From the NCBI RefSeq assembly GCF_030064895.1, contig NZ_JASJEB010000114.1:1-50028 (forward strand): a stretch of DNA of 50,028 nucleotides, written 5' to 3'. This document shows, one piece after another, positions 35,322 to 43,603 of the stretch (positions within the stretch are counted from its first letter, which is position 1; each line of letters begins with the position of its first letter). The DNA is from Crocosphaera sp. GTDB lineage: Bacteria; Cyanobacteriota; Cyanobacteriia; Cyanobacteriales; Microcystaceae. The notes beneath the pieces are model-generated. The model was not told the origin of the DNA. It did no database searches and saw only the letters and a program-made list of their open reading frames with translations. The position numbers were made by a program, and so were the translations under genes.

Positions 35322-35374
35322 AATCGAGATGATCTTCTGTTTGCTGAAGTTGAACAAGTTTTGTTGAGTGTTGG

Positions 35375-35443
35375 ATAATCGTCATTATTCAGTATCTACA
35401 GGGGAAGTAGAGGCGATCGCCTTTTTAAAATAAGCGATCGCCT
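35375..35443. repeat. Dispersed repeat ending in paired HIP1 hairpin, copy 1
   Basis: ATAATCGT...CAGTATCTA...TAGAGGCGATCGC followed by a second HIP1 in inverted position, so AGGCGATCGC/GCGATCGCCT form a hairpin between convergent genes. The first 46 bases match 48843-48888 with five differences. Confidence 0.75.
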
Positions 35444-35449
35444 GAAAAT

Positions 35450-38050
35450 CTAAGACTCAGGACAAGGAGTCAAAGGAATCTGTTTTGTGCCAATTTCGGC
35501 AAAATCAAAGGATAAATAGGGTTCTTCGGGTGCATCAAAATCTACATCCAAATAACCTACCCAATATCCTGCTTCACCACTGCTATCTCCATCAGTAAAG
35601 ACCTGGGAGAAGTCTAAATTTGCAAATGCCGATGCAATCATACCATCGTTTTTCCCTTGGGCCGAAGCAGTCAAATCTTGTTTAACCGTTTCACCTTGAC
35701 TATTCTTGAAAATGATGGCGATGGGTTTAACATCATAGTCACCAAAGACAACATTAAAGAATAGGGGAGTACCTTCGGGTAATTTCTCCTTAGCTACCTT
35801 GAAGCGGAACTCAAAACCAGGAGTGTTGGGTAAAGTTTTGGGGTCACCATCAGGGAAAGAATTTCCGTAGGTGGGAGAAGTCTTATAACCGAACACTTTA
35901 CCCAAAGAAAGATCCGTATAATCAGACCCTTGACTGCCCATATCTTCAAAACCGTCACCAGTGAGGTAAGTTCCAGCAACTTCGGCATCGGAACGGTTAT
36001 CAAAAGGATCACCTGCATCACGGTTACTGATTTTACCATCTCCATTGAAGTCGGGAAGGAAATCATTAACAGATAAAACACCCTGACCATCAACATTAAT
36101 GGCTTCACCAGAGGCAGATTTTAGCCCTGTACCATCTTTAAAACCGAAGCCATCAAAATCACCGATACGAATGGTACTAAATGCCCCAGGAATCGGTTTA
36201 TTGGGGTCACAGGCTTCAATTGGGGGTTCAGGTTCACAAGGTTTAGTTGAGAGAATAGAGACATTATCTAAGGCAGGACCTTGAGGGACATCATCTTGAC
36301 TAACAAAGGTTAAGGTTGTGGCCGAATCCTTTGCTGTAAAAGTCCAGGTTTTGTTTTGCCATCCCATATCTGAACCAGATTTACCAGTGGTGTCAAAGGT
36401 AAAAGTAGCAGAGTCTCCTCCTGCTGATAGTTTGAGTGATCTTTGCGTTTGGGCAACACTAGTACCAGGATTTCCTGCTAAATCAAAGGTCACTTTATAA
36501 GTTTTACCAGGAACAGTTTTGAAGGTTTGTTGAATTCCTCCAGCCGCAAGACCTGATAAATCAAGACTGCGACTTCCTTGAGAAGCTTGCCACAATGAAC
36601 CGACATAATCAACATTACCTGTACTTACAGACCAATCAGCAATACCAGTGGAACCTTTAGACAAGTTAGCAAAAGATGAGTCTAGATTTTGTCCTAATTC
36701 AAAACCACCATTCTTAATTAAATTTTCTTCAGGACAATCTGGGGCAGGGGGTTCAGTTTCACAGGGTTTAGCACCAGTTGCGTTGAAGTTATCGAAGGCA
36801 AAACCCCCACCAGTGATGCGTTTTACTCCAGAAATGCGAATAAAACTAATATCCTGACCTTTATCGGGGAAACTGAAGTTATAAGGCAAAGCATCATAAG
36901 TACCAGCTACTTCACCAGCCGGGATGTTACCAGGGGTTAAAATGGTGCTAATTACCTTACCATTGGCATCTAGAGCTTCAATTTTGTATTGTTCTCCAGC
37001 ATCAATATCCCAAAGTTGGCCAGAAGCACTTTGAACAGGGGTTCCAGAATAAACCACCAAAAAGTCTGCCTGTTTTTTGTTGGGGACATTATTAAACACA
37101 TTGAAACCATCAGGGGCGCGAAGTAACCAGTCACCGCCTTCTTTTGTCGGTGTTTTGTCGATATCAGCAACACCTTTGCTTGTATAACCAACAACTGAAG
37201 CACGACCATCTTTACGACTTTCCAAGACAGCTTTTTTATCAATCTTTAAATCGCGATTACTATCAAATCCGAAAGTAACCACTGTTCCTTGATCGTAGTA
37301 AGAACTGGTTAAAGCAGCATTGTCAACTGGGGCTAAACCACCTGGGGTTGTTTCAAAACCAATAGTTCTGGTTGATATAAATGGCTCACAATCGCCATTG
37401 TCTGATGTAGCTGCGATTGGTGGGTTTTTATAGAGAATGCTCCAATGAGTAGTTTTCGGACCTCGTTCTTTGGTACTCGATGTAGAAACACAGAGGAAAT
37501 TGTCTTCACACCCATAATTCTTGGTGTCTAAATAACTATCATCAAATCCATTCTGTAAATAAATTTCATCACTAGACATTACCGAAGTCCCAGGTTGTTT
37601 ACCTGTGGCAGAAACAATAGTCCAGGTTCCTGTTCCTGCACCTCTGGTGGGGGTACTAGCAGTGGAAACACAAAGATCATTAGCTTCACATCCTCGATTT
37701 CTGGTATCTAAATAGCTACCATCAAATCCATTCTTTAAATAGACTTTGTCATTGTATAAAACAGGTGCGTCTGCTTCCTTTCCAGTAGCAGAAACAATAG
37801 TCCAACTTCCTGTTCCTGCACCTCTGGTGGGGGTACTAGCGGCTGAAACACAAAGAACATTATCTTCACATCCTCGGTTTCTGGTATCTAAATACCCTCC
37901 GTCCCCTCTCCAAAGATTGGGGATATAGTATTCTTCCCCATAGGTAACTTCGGGGTTAGTTTGAGCAAAGGCAGGTTGCCCCACCATCATTAACATCAAG
38001 GCCAACGCTATCAGTATTACCTGAAAGCTTCTCAGAATTTTCTGTTTCAT
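35450..38050 (-). CDS. Secreted multidomain protein with three-fold repeat, DUF642-like and shared C-terminal domain
   Basis: The first 29 residues are a Sec signal (LALMLMMVGQPAFAQ). Residues about 36-215 are three copies of a roughly 60-residue unit (YLDTRN-GCE-N-LCVS-ST--RG, ending in W-I), which suggests a beta-trefoil lectin-like fold. Residues about 220-430 form an unrecognised beta domain (IGFETTPGG, then GGGFAFDNFNATG). Residues about 440-600 resemble DUF642/choice-of-anchor C (LIKNGGFELGQ, KTYKVTFDLAGNP, LDNVSIL). Residues 613-866 are the domain shared with the two neighbouring secreted proteins, with a calcium-loop-like [16 protein letters not shown]. There is no membrane anchor or sorting tail. 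A carbohydrate-binding, extracellular role is inference. Confidence 0.85.
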   Translation of the reverse strand: MKQKILRSFQVILIALALMLMMVGQPAFAQTNPEVTYGEEYYIPNLWRGDGGYLDTRNRGCEDNVLCVSAASTPTRGAGTGSWTIVSATGKEADAPVLYNDKVYLKNGFDGSYLDTRNRGCEANDLCVSTASTPTRGAGTGTWTIVSATGKQPGTSVMSSDEIYLQNGFDDSYLDTKNYGCEDNFLCVSTSSTKERGPKTTHWSILYKNPPIAATSDNGDCEPFISTRTIGFETTPGGLAPVDNAALTSSYYDQGTVVTFGFDSNRDLKIDKKAVLESRKDGRASVVGYTSKGVADIDKTPTKEGGDWLLRAPDGFNVFNNVPNKKQADFLVVYSGTPVQSASGQLWDIDAGEQYKIEALDANGKVISTILTPGNIPAGEVAGTYDALPYNFSFPDKGQDISFIRISGVKRITGGGFAFDNFNATGAKPCETEPPAPDCPEENLIKNGGFELGQNLDSSFANLSKGSTGIADWSVSTGNVDYVGSLWQASQGSRSLDLSGLAAGGIQQTFKTVPGKTYKVTFDLAGNPGTSVAQTQRSLKLSAGGDSATFTFDTTGKSGSDMGWQNKTWTFTAKDSATTLTFVSQDDVPQGPALDNVSILSTKPCEPEPPIEACDPNKPIPGAFSTIRIGDFDGFGFKDGTGLKSASGEAINVDGQGVLSVNDFLPDFNGDGKISNRDAGDPFDNRSDAEVAGTYLTGDGFEDMGSQGSDYTDLSLGKVFGYKTSPTYGNSFPDGDPKTLPNTPGFEFRFKVAKEKLPEGTPLFFNVVFGDYDVKPIAIIFKNSQGETVKQDLTASAQGKNDGMIASAFANLDFSQVFTDGDSSGEAGYWVGYLDVDFDAPEEPYLSFDFAEIGTKQIPLTPCPES

Positions 38051-38129
38051 GATTAATTCTCCAAAATGATTGAGTTGTTTAATGTTTCCTGCTTAGAGCA
38101 ATTTTCATTTGCATAGATTACAAACGTGA

Positions 38130-38160
38130 GTTAGGAGTTAGGAGTTCGGAGTTAGGAGTT
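38130..38160. repeat. Period-7 tandem repeat, unit GTTAGGA
   Basis: Four units with one substitution; reverse complement of the array at 24253-24291. Confidence 0.85.
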
Positions 38161-38274
38161 ATAATTTTTTTAACGAGAAAATGAAGGTTTGAGACTTTTG
38201 ATTTGAGTCAGTTTTCTCGAAATTTCCTTATATCGAACTCAGGTTACAAACTCAAAGAAAAATACTCCCCACAC

Positions 38275-38334
38275 TTCCCACCCTCACTAAACTGAGATTT
38301 TGATACACCCAATTGAAAACTGCTATTAGGGCGA
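38275..38334 (+). repeat. 60-base dispersed repeat, copy 2
   Basis: Gap-free match to 24065-24124 with nine differences; followed directly by the GCGACTGCATCAAGA element. Confidence 0.75.
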
Positions 38335-38383
38335 CTGCATCAAGACGCGATCGCTTATTTTCAAAAAGCGATCGCCTAAAAAT

Positions 38384-40663
38384 CTAAGATTTAGGACAAG
38401 GAGTCAAAGGAATCTCTTTAGTAGCAATCTCGGCAAAATCAAAGGCTAAAGTAGGTTCATCGGGGGCATCGAAATCTACATCTAAATAACCTAACCAATA
38501 ACCTGCTTCACCATTGGTATCACCATCAGTAAATACTTGGTCAAACTCCAGGGAAAGATAAGAGGTTTGAATCATGCCATCTTTTTTCCCTTTCGCTGAG
38601 GCAGTAACTTCTTTAGTCACCGTATTACCATCACCACTGTTGAGAATAACCTGTACCGGTTCCACGTCAAAGTCACCCAAGACAACATTTAAGAATAAAG
38701 GAGTCCCTTGAGGCAGTTTATCTTTAGCTACCTTAAAGCGGAACTTAAATCCAGGAGTATTGGGGAGGGTTTTAGGATCACCATCGGGGAAAGAATTTCC
38801 ATAAGTAGAAGAACTCTTATTAGCGAAAGCTTTACCTAAGAAAAGATCCGTATAATCAGAGCCGGTGCTACCAGTATCTTCGTAACCATCACCAGTGAGG
38901 AAAGTTCCTGCAACTTCTTCCCCAGAACGGTTGTCGAAAGGATCACCACCATCACGGTTGCTGTACTTGCCATCTCCATTGAAGTCGGGTAGGAAATCTT
39001 GGGTAGACAGAAGACCAGAACCATCACGGTTAACAGGGCCACCATAGGCTGCGGTTAACCCTTCGCCATCGCCGAAACCAAAGCCATCAAAGTCCCCGAT
39101 ACGAATGGAACTGAATGCCCCAGGAATGGGTTTATTGGGGTCACAGGGATTGGTTTCGGGTTCTGGTTCGGAGCAGTTTGAGAGAACAGCAACATTATCT
39201 AAGACTGGACCATAACCACTATCATCTTGACTGACAAAGGTTAAGGTTGTTGTTGAATCCGTTGCCTTAAAACTCCAGGTTTTGTTTTCCCAACCCATAT
39301 TCTGATAGGATTTACCAGTAATATCAAAGGTAAACTCAGCCGACTCTCCTGCTGCTGATACCTTCATGGATTTTTGTTTTGGTCCAGAACGGGGATTTCC
39401 TGCTAAATCAAAGCTCACTTCATAAGTTTGACCAGGGACAGTATTGAAGGTTTGTTGAACTCCTCCAGCAGAACGAACCTCACCTTCTAAATCGACACTG
39501 CGAGTTCCTTCAGAAGCTTCCCATAATGTACCCATATAATCAACATCAGCCGAACTGATAGACCAGTCAGGAATCTTAGTTGAACCTTTAGGCAATCGGA
39601 CAAACCATGAGCCAGCATTTGGTCCTGATTCAAAACCACCATTCTTAATTAAATTATCTTGAGAGCAATCAGGTTTACTAGGTTCGGTTTGGGGTTCAAG
39701 AGATGCAAAGGTTAAATTATCAATACCAATGGGATCATCTCCAATCATCTCAATGGTTTTAATCCCTTCAAGGTCACTCAAATCCAACTTAGTCAGGGCT
39801 GCGTCAGCACCGGTTGAACTGGGAAAGGCTTTGGTGTAAAGAGTTTTTCCTTGAGCATTTAATACCTTAACGTTAATCCCTTGACCCGAATCAACGTCAG
39901 CCATAGATAAACAGAGATGATCTACTGGTTCACTGAAGTTGATCGCCCGGCGATAGTTTTTGGGACGATAAGCAGCACGGGCCCCTGGTTCTGTCAAAAA
40001 GCGACCCTTAAAGTTAGCTTGATCGGAAGCAATCACTTGGTTCGCCCCAGCTTGGCCACCAAATCCTCCTTGAGATGCACCCACTGTCAGGACGTTAAGT
40101 CCTTCAAAAGAAACGGTGACACCGCCACCGGAAATGGCATTGGCCTTCCCATTTAAAGGTTCTGCTGTATCGAAGTCAATTAAAGCAGTCTTATCTCCTT
40201 CTAAACAAGCATCGGGTCCTGTAGTAGGAGGAATAACTGCGGTTGTGCCAACGGTAAAACTAGAACGGGTTTGAACGTTATAGCCACCGGCGGACCAGTT
40301 AAAATAGCTTCTTACTTCATACTCCCCGGCAGGAAGTCCTCTAAAGGTGTAAGTACCATTTTGTTTGCCTTGAGTGTAGAAATATTGACCATAGCGATTA
40401 TCTGGGTTACTCGCAGGGCTAATGGTAATCCAGTCTCTGGCATTGCCAGGAAACCCAGAATAATCTACTACAATCTGCTCATTAGCTGCATAATCGGTCT
40501 TTTGGGTTTTAGCGATCGCTGTCCCTACTGCTACTGTGTAGTTGTTTAACAGTTGGTTACTAGAGGAATTGGTTTGAGCTAACGTAGGTTGTCCCACCAT
40601 CATTAACATCAAGGCTAACGCCATCAGTATTACCTGAAAGCTTCTTAATAGATTTCGTTTCAT
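38384..40663 (-). CDS. Secreted multidomain protein, paralogue 2 (Ig-like, DUF642-like, shared C-terminal domain)
   Basis: It has almost the same signal peptide as the gene downstream (LALMLMMVGQPTLAQ) and the same leader bases, indicating tandem duplication. Residues about 35-140 form an Ig-like beta domain (VVDYSGFPGNARDWITISP, then GTYTFRGLPAGEYEVRSYF). Residues about 155-335 are a beta domain with IDFDTAEPLNG and IGIDNLTFASLEP. Residues about 345-500 are DUF642-like (LIKNGGFESGPN, SFDLAGNPRSG). Residues 506-759 are the shared domain (IRIGDFDGFGFGDGEG, DFNGDGKYSNRDGGDPFDNR). No anchor is visible, so release to the medium or loose surface association is expected. Function unknown. Confidence 0.85.
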   Translation of the reverse strand: MKRNLLRSFQVILMALALMLMMVGQPTLAQTNSSSNQLLNNYTVAVGTAIAKTQKTDYAANEQIVVDYSGFPGNARDWITISPASNPDNRYGQYFYTQGKQNGTYTFRGLPAGEYEVRSYFNWSAGGYNVQTRSSFTVGTTAVIPPTTGPDACLEGDKTALIDFDTAEPLNGKANAISGGGVTVSFEGLNVLTVGASQGGFGGQAGANQVIASDQANFKGRFLTEPGARAAYRPKNYRRAINFSEPVDHLCLSMADVDSGQGINVKVLNAQGKTLYTKAFPSSTGADAALTKLDLSDLEGIKTIEMIGDDPIGIDNLTFASLEPQTEPSKPDCSQDNLIKNGGFESGPNAGSWFVRLPKGSTKIPDWSISSADVDYMGTLWEASEGTRSVDLEGEVRSAGGVQQTFNTVPGQTYEVSFDLAGNPRSGPKQKSMKVSAAGESAEFTFDITGKSYQNMGWENKTWSFKATDSTTTLTFVSQDDSGYGPVLDNVAVLSNCSEPEPETNPCDPNKPIPGAFSSIRIGDFDGFGFGDGEGLTAAYGGPVNRDGSGLLSTQDFLPDFNGDGKYSNRDGGDPFDNRSGEEVAGTFLTGDGYEDTGSTGSDYTDLFLGKAFANKSSSTYGNSFPDGDPKTLPNTPGFKFRFKVAKDKLPQGTPLFLNVVLGDFDVEPVQVILNSGDGNTVTKEVTASAKGKKDGMIQTSYLSLEFDQVFTDGDTNGEAGYWLGYLDVDFDAPDEPTLAFDFAEIATKEIPLTPCPKS

Positions 40664-40888
40664 GATTAATTCTCGAAAATGATTGAGTTGTTTAAGGAGC
40701 GATGCAGAGCGATCTTGAAGGTTTCCTTCTTATGGCGACTGCATCAAGAGGCGATCGCTTTTTTAATTTAGAGATGCGATCGCTGTACCTACTGCTACTG
40801 TGTAGTTGTTTAAGAGAATGCAAAGACTCCCCACACTCCCCACCCCTCCCACACTCCCTTAAAAACGGCTATAAATCACAGGATTGCA
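40664..40888. repeat. Intergenic region carrying a duplicated fragment of the neighbouring gene
   Basis: Bases 40776-40813 repeat 40512-40549, which lies inside the start of the upstream secreted-protein gene, with one difference in 38. The region also has GCGACTGCATCAAGA (40735-40749) and two HIP1 sites. Confidence 0.75.
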
Positions 40889-42880
40889 CTAATTACTGGT
40901 GTTACCGAAGTTGATATCGGAGACGATTTCATCTTCACCGAGAGTAACTTTAGCAAATCCACCGCTTGGGGCAGTTTGTTTGTAACCAGAGTCCACAACT
41001 TCTCTGACAACGTAAGTTCCTGGGGCTAAATCTGTAAATTGATACAGTCCTTGGTCGTTGGTTTTCTGAGAAGGTTCGTTACTATCCAGGGTTCCATTGT
41101 TATTCAAATCGAGGTAGATAGTCACACCTGGTAACACAGGTTCTAAACCACTGGTTCCAGTAGTAGTAGTGGTTCCGCTTGTACCATTGAAAACGGCAAT
41201 CAATTCATCGGTAGTGGTGAAAACCTCGGCCCGAGAGTCAATTTTTGCTAAGGGAGGAATTTTAGCTCCTGAACCGGCACCGAAAGCGGTGACGTTGACT
41301 TTCGTATTTTGCAAGGTATTGGCTTCATCTACGTAGTTGGTTTGAAATATGTTGAATTGTGGAGTTCCTTCTAAACCACCACCGGGTACACCGTCAGAAA
41401 TGAACACTACATTACCTTTCCCTGTGGGTGCATTTAACCTTTGTAAGGTGCTGATGGCTAACTGTAAATCGGATTCATAGTTAGTTCCAGTACCCCGGCC
41501 GCCCCGCCCGTTAACGTAGTAAGCTCCAACCTCAAAGGAGTTGGTGGCGGTATTGGCGAAAAAGCGGTTGTAGTCCATCTTAATTGAAGAAAGAAGGTCT
41601 TCTACATCCGGTTTACCGTTGTTATTTTTATCTGCTCCAGGAGAGGTTGCTAACTGAATACCAGGGGCAACTGGGTCCATATCTACGTTACTGGCTTTAT
41701 AACCAAAGCCAATAATACTTACTTTTCCTGTGTCGCCAAATCCTTGATCGATCAGTTGTTGATTTAAGGTGATAAAGGCTTTTAGTTCACCATCGAGGAT
41801 ACTATTGACGTTACCATCTCCATTAACATCTCCCATATTGCTACCTTGAAATCTCTCTTTGGTACTGGGGGAGAGATCGATGACGAACATTGCATAAGGA
41901 GGATTTCCAGAAATCAGGGTGGAGCGATCGCCGTCTCCATCGCTGTCATCCCATTTTAAGCCACGAATTTCACCTTTATACTCTTTGGGAGGACAAGGTG
42001 CTAAGGGAATCTGTTGGGTGCCTATTTCGGCGTAGTCAAAGGCTGTATAGGGTTCATCGGGAGCATCCAAGTCCACGTCTACTGCACCGATCCAATAACC
42101 GGGTTGTTTGCCTTTTTTGTCTCCATCTTTAAAGACTTGGGTAAATTTTAAGGGGACATAGGCTGGTTCAACGATCCCGTTACGTCCTCCTGTAACTTTC
42201 TCGGAGGCGGTTAGGGGAATAGTAAGGGTGTTACCACTAACTGCTCTGAGATTGATTTGTCCGGGTTCAACGTCATAGTCTCCGAGCATGATGTTGAAGA
42301 ATAAGGGGGTGCCTTCTGGTAGTTTATCTTTTTCTACTAAAAAGCGGAATTTAAACCCGGGTTGGTTGGGTAGGGTTTTGGGATCGCCATCAGGAAAGGG
42401 TCGACCATAGGTGGGGGAGGTCTTATAACCGAAGGATTTTCCTAAAGATAGGTCGGTATAGTCGGAGCCGGTACTACCATCATCGATGTAGTTATGACCC
42501 TGGAGATAGGTCCCTGCTAGTTCTTTATCGGAACGGTTATCGAAGGGATCTCCTTCTCCTCGGTTACTGATTTTGCCATCTCCGTTAAGGTCGGGCAAAA
42601 CGTCTCCTGTGCTGATAATACCTTTATTATCAGCGTTGATGGCTTTGCCATCGGAGCCAACATAGCCTTTTCCTACACCATAACCAAAGCCATCTACATC
42701 GCCAATGCGGATGAAGTCAAAGGCGTTAGCAAGGGGGGTGGGGTTACACTGTGCTTCGGTTGCTGCTTGGGCTAATGCTGGAACTGGAGATACCAGCACT
42801 GACATAGCACCTAACAACATTACCATTAGTAATGCAATCAGTTTCTTTTTCATTATTAACTTAGTGGTTGTACTAGGCAT
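40889..42880 (-). CDS. Secreted protein with shared domain at the N-terminus and a vWA domain inserted in an SdrD-B-like domain
   Basis: A signal peptide ([19 protein letters not shown] to ALAQA) follows a nine-residue extension; a start at the ATG at 42853 would give a more standard signal. Residues about 46-300 are the domain shared with the two downstream genes ([37 protein letters not shown]). Then [17 protein letters not shown] opens an SdrD-B-type domain. It is interrupted by a von Willebrand A domain (about 325-570; [26 protein letters not shown]) and resumes with [20 protein letters not shown] and [11 protein letters not shown]. The vWA suggests metal-dependent adhesion. No C-terminal anchor is present. 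Confidence 0.85.
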   Translation of the reverse strand: MPSTTTKLIMKKKLIALLMVMLLGAMSVLVSPVPALAQAATEAQCNPTPLANAFDFIRIGDVDGFGYGVGKGYVGSDGKAINADNKGIISTGDVLPDLNGDGKISNRGEGDPFDNRSDKELAGTYLQGHNYIDDGSTGSDYTDLSLGKSFGYKTSPTYGRPFPDGDPKTLPNQPGFKFRFLVEKDKLPEGTPLFFNIMLGDYDVEPGQINLRAVSGNTLTIPLTASEKVTGGRNGIVEPAYVPLKFTQVFKDGDKKGKQPGYWIGAVDVDLDAPDEPYTAFDYAEIGTQQIPLAPCPPKEYKGEIRGLKWDDSDGDGDRSTLISGNPPYAMFVIDLSPSTKERFQGSNMGDVNGDGNVNSILDGELKAFITLNQQLIDQGFGDTGKVSIIGFGYKASNVDMDPVAPGIQLATSPGADKNNNGKPDVEDLLSSIKMDYNRFFANTATNSFEVGAYYVNGRGGRGTGTNYESDLQLAISTLQRLNAPTGKGNVVFISDGVPGGGLEGTPQFNIFQTNYVDEANTLQNTKVNVTAFGAGSGAKIPPLAKIDSRAEVFTTTDELIAVFNGTSGTTTTTGTSGLEPVLPGVTIYLDLNNNGTLDSNEPSQKTNDQGLYQFTDLAPGTYVVREVVDSGYKQTAPSGGFAKVTLGEDEIVSDINFGNTSN

Positions 42881-43273
42881 TGGACTATTTACTTATTAGA
42901 AAAACTAATAAGTGTTGTACACAGAAATTTTGACGGCTTATAAAAGTCAAAAAAGCCTAAATTGTTCTAACTTTTGAGGGTAATTTTTTTACTTATTCGT
43001 TAGACAAGAGGATATTATCATGGATTGGATTTGTACAAAATAAGTTTATGAAAATTAACTTCTTATTTCTTCTGTTTTTAAGTTGATTATCAACGATAAT
43101 ATTTAACAATATAGGTTTTATTTAACTTATTCTTAAATTATTAAGGTCACCAAATTATAACAAGATTGATTTTCCTCACAAAAGGATACTACTTAATGAT
43201 ATGATGCACAGTTGCTTAAAAAACTGTTTTTCGAGTGAGTTTTAAGAGAATTTTAGGGTATATTCCCATAGCG

Positions 43274-43306
43274 TAATACACCAAAATCTTGGTTTTTGGT
43301 GCGTTA
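43274..43306. repeat. Palindromic element TAATACACCAAAA/TTTTGGTGCGTTA
   Basis: Thirteen-base arms with two mismatches around seven bases; resembles a miniature palindromic repeat rather than a terminator, as it lies far from any stop codon. Confidence 0.6.
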
Positions 43307-43570
43307 CAGCATAAAAATGATATGATGGTTGGTTCAAAAGAACTTTTTGTGTTCAGCGTTCAGCTTTTGAATGAAAAAAATTGATCAATACTTTTCCAAT
43401 TAAGCAAAATTAGGTTATAGTAAGCTTTAAGGATTAAAGGTCTTCCCAAAAGTAGTCAAAACCCATTGATTACTTATCTTTGAGTTCAAGCTTTGTTTGT
43501 CTCATATTTCTGATTAGGAACCTCTGGCGTTCCTGGGAGGACAGTTAGTGACAACATGAAAACCTTAGCC

Positions 43571-43587
43571 AATGATTGACAATCATT
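43571..43587. promoter_or_regulatory. Palindrome AATGATT-GAC-AATCATT just before the cluster's first gene
   Basis: Perfect 7-base arms around three bases, ending 16 bases before the ATG at 43604. It lies where a repressor or leader structure could control the whole cluster; the binder is unknown. Confidence 0.45.
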
Positions 43588-43603
43588 TATTGCTTAAATA
43601 ACA

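Larger units (their letters stand above)
38051..38383. other. Intergenic region with period-7 array, 60-base repeat and HIP1 hairpin
   Basis: It contains the leader of the secreted-protein gene (identical in part to that of the next paralogue), a GTTAGGA array, the repeat copy 38275-38334, GCGACTGCATCAAGA and inverted HIP1 sites (38348-38376) acting as terminator of the upstream paralogue. No gene is supported. Confidence 0.7.
42881..43603. other. Divergent intergenic region between the secreted proteins and the sulfotransferase cluster
   Basis: About 720 AT-rich bases containing the hairpin at 43274-43306, a GTTCAGC doublet (43351-43364), a small AGGAAC/GTTCCT hairpin (about 43517-43535) and the palindrome at 43571-43587. 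No gene is supported. Confidence 0.7.
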
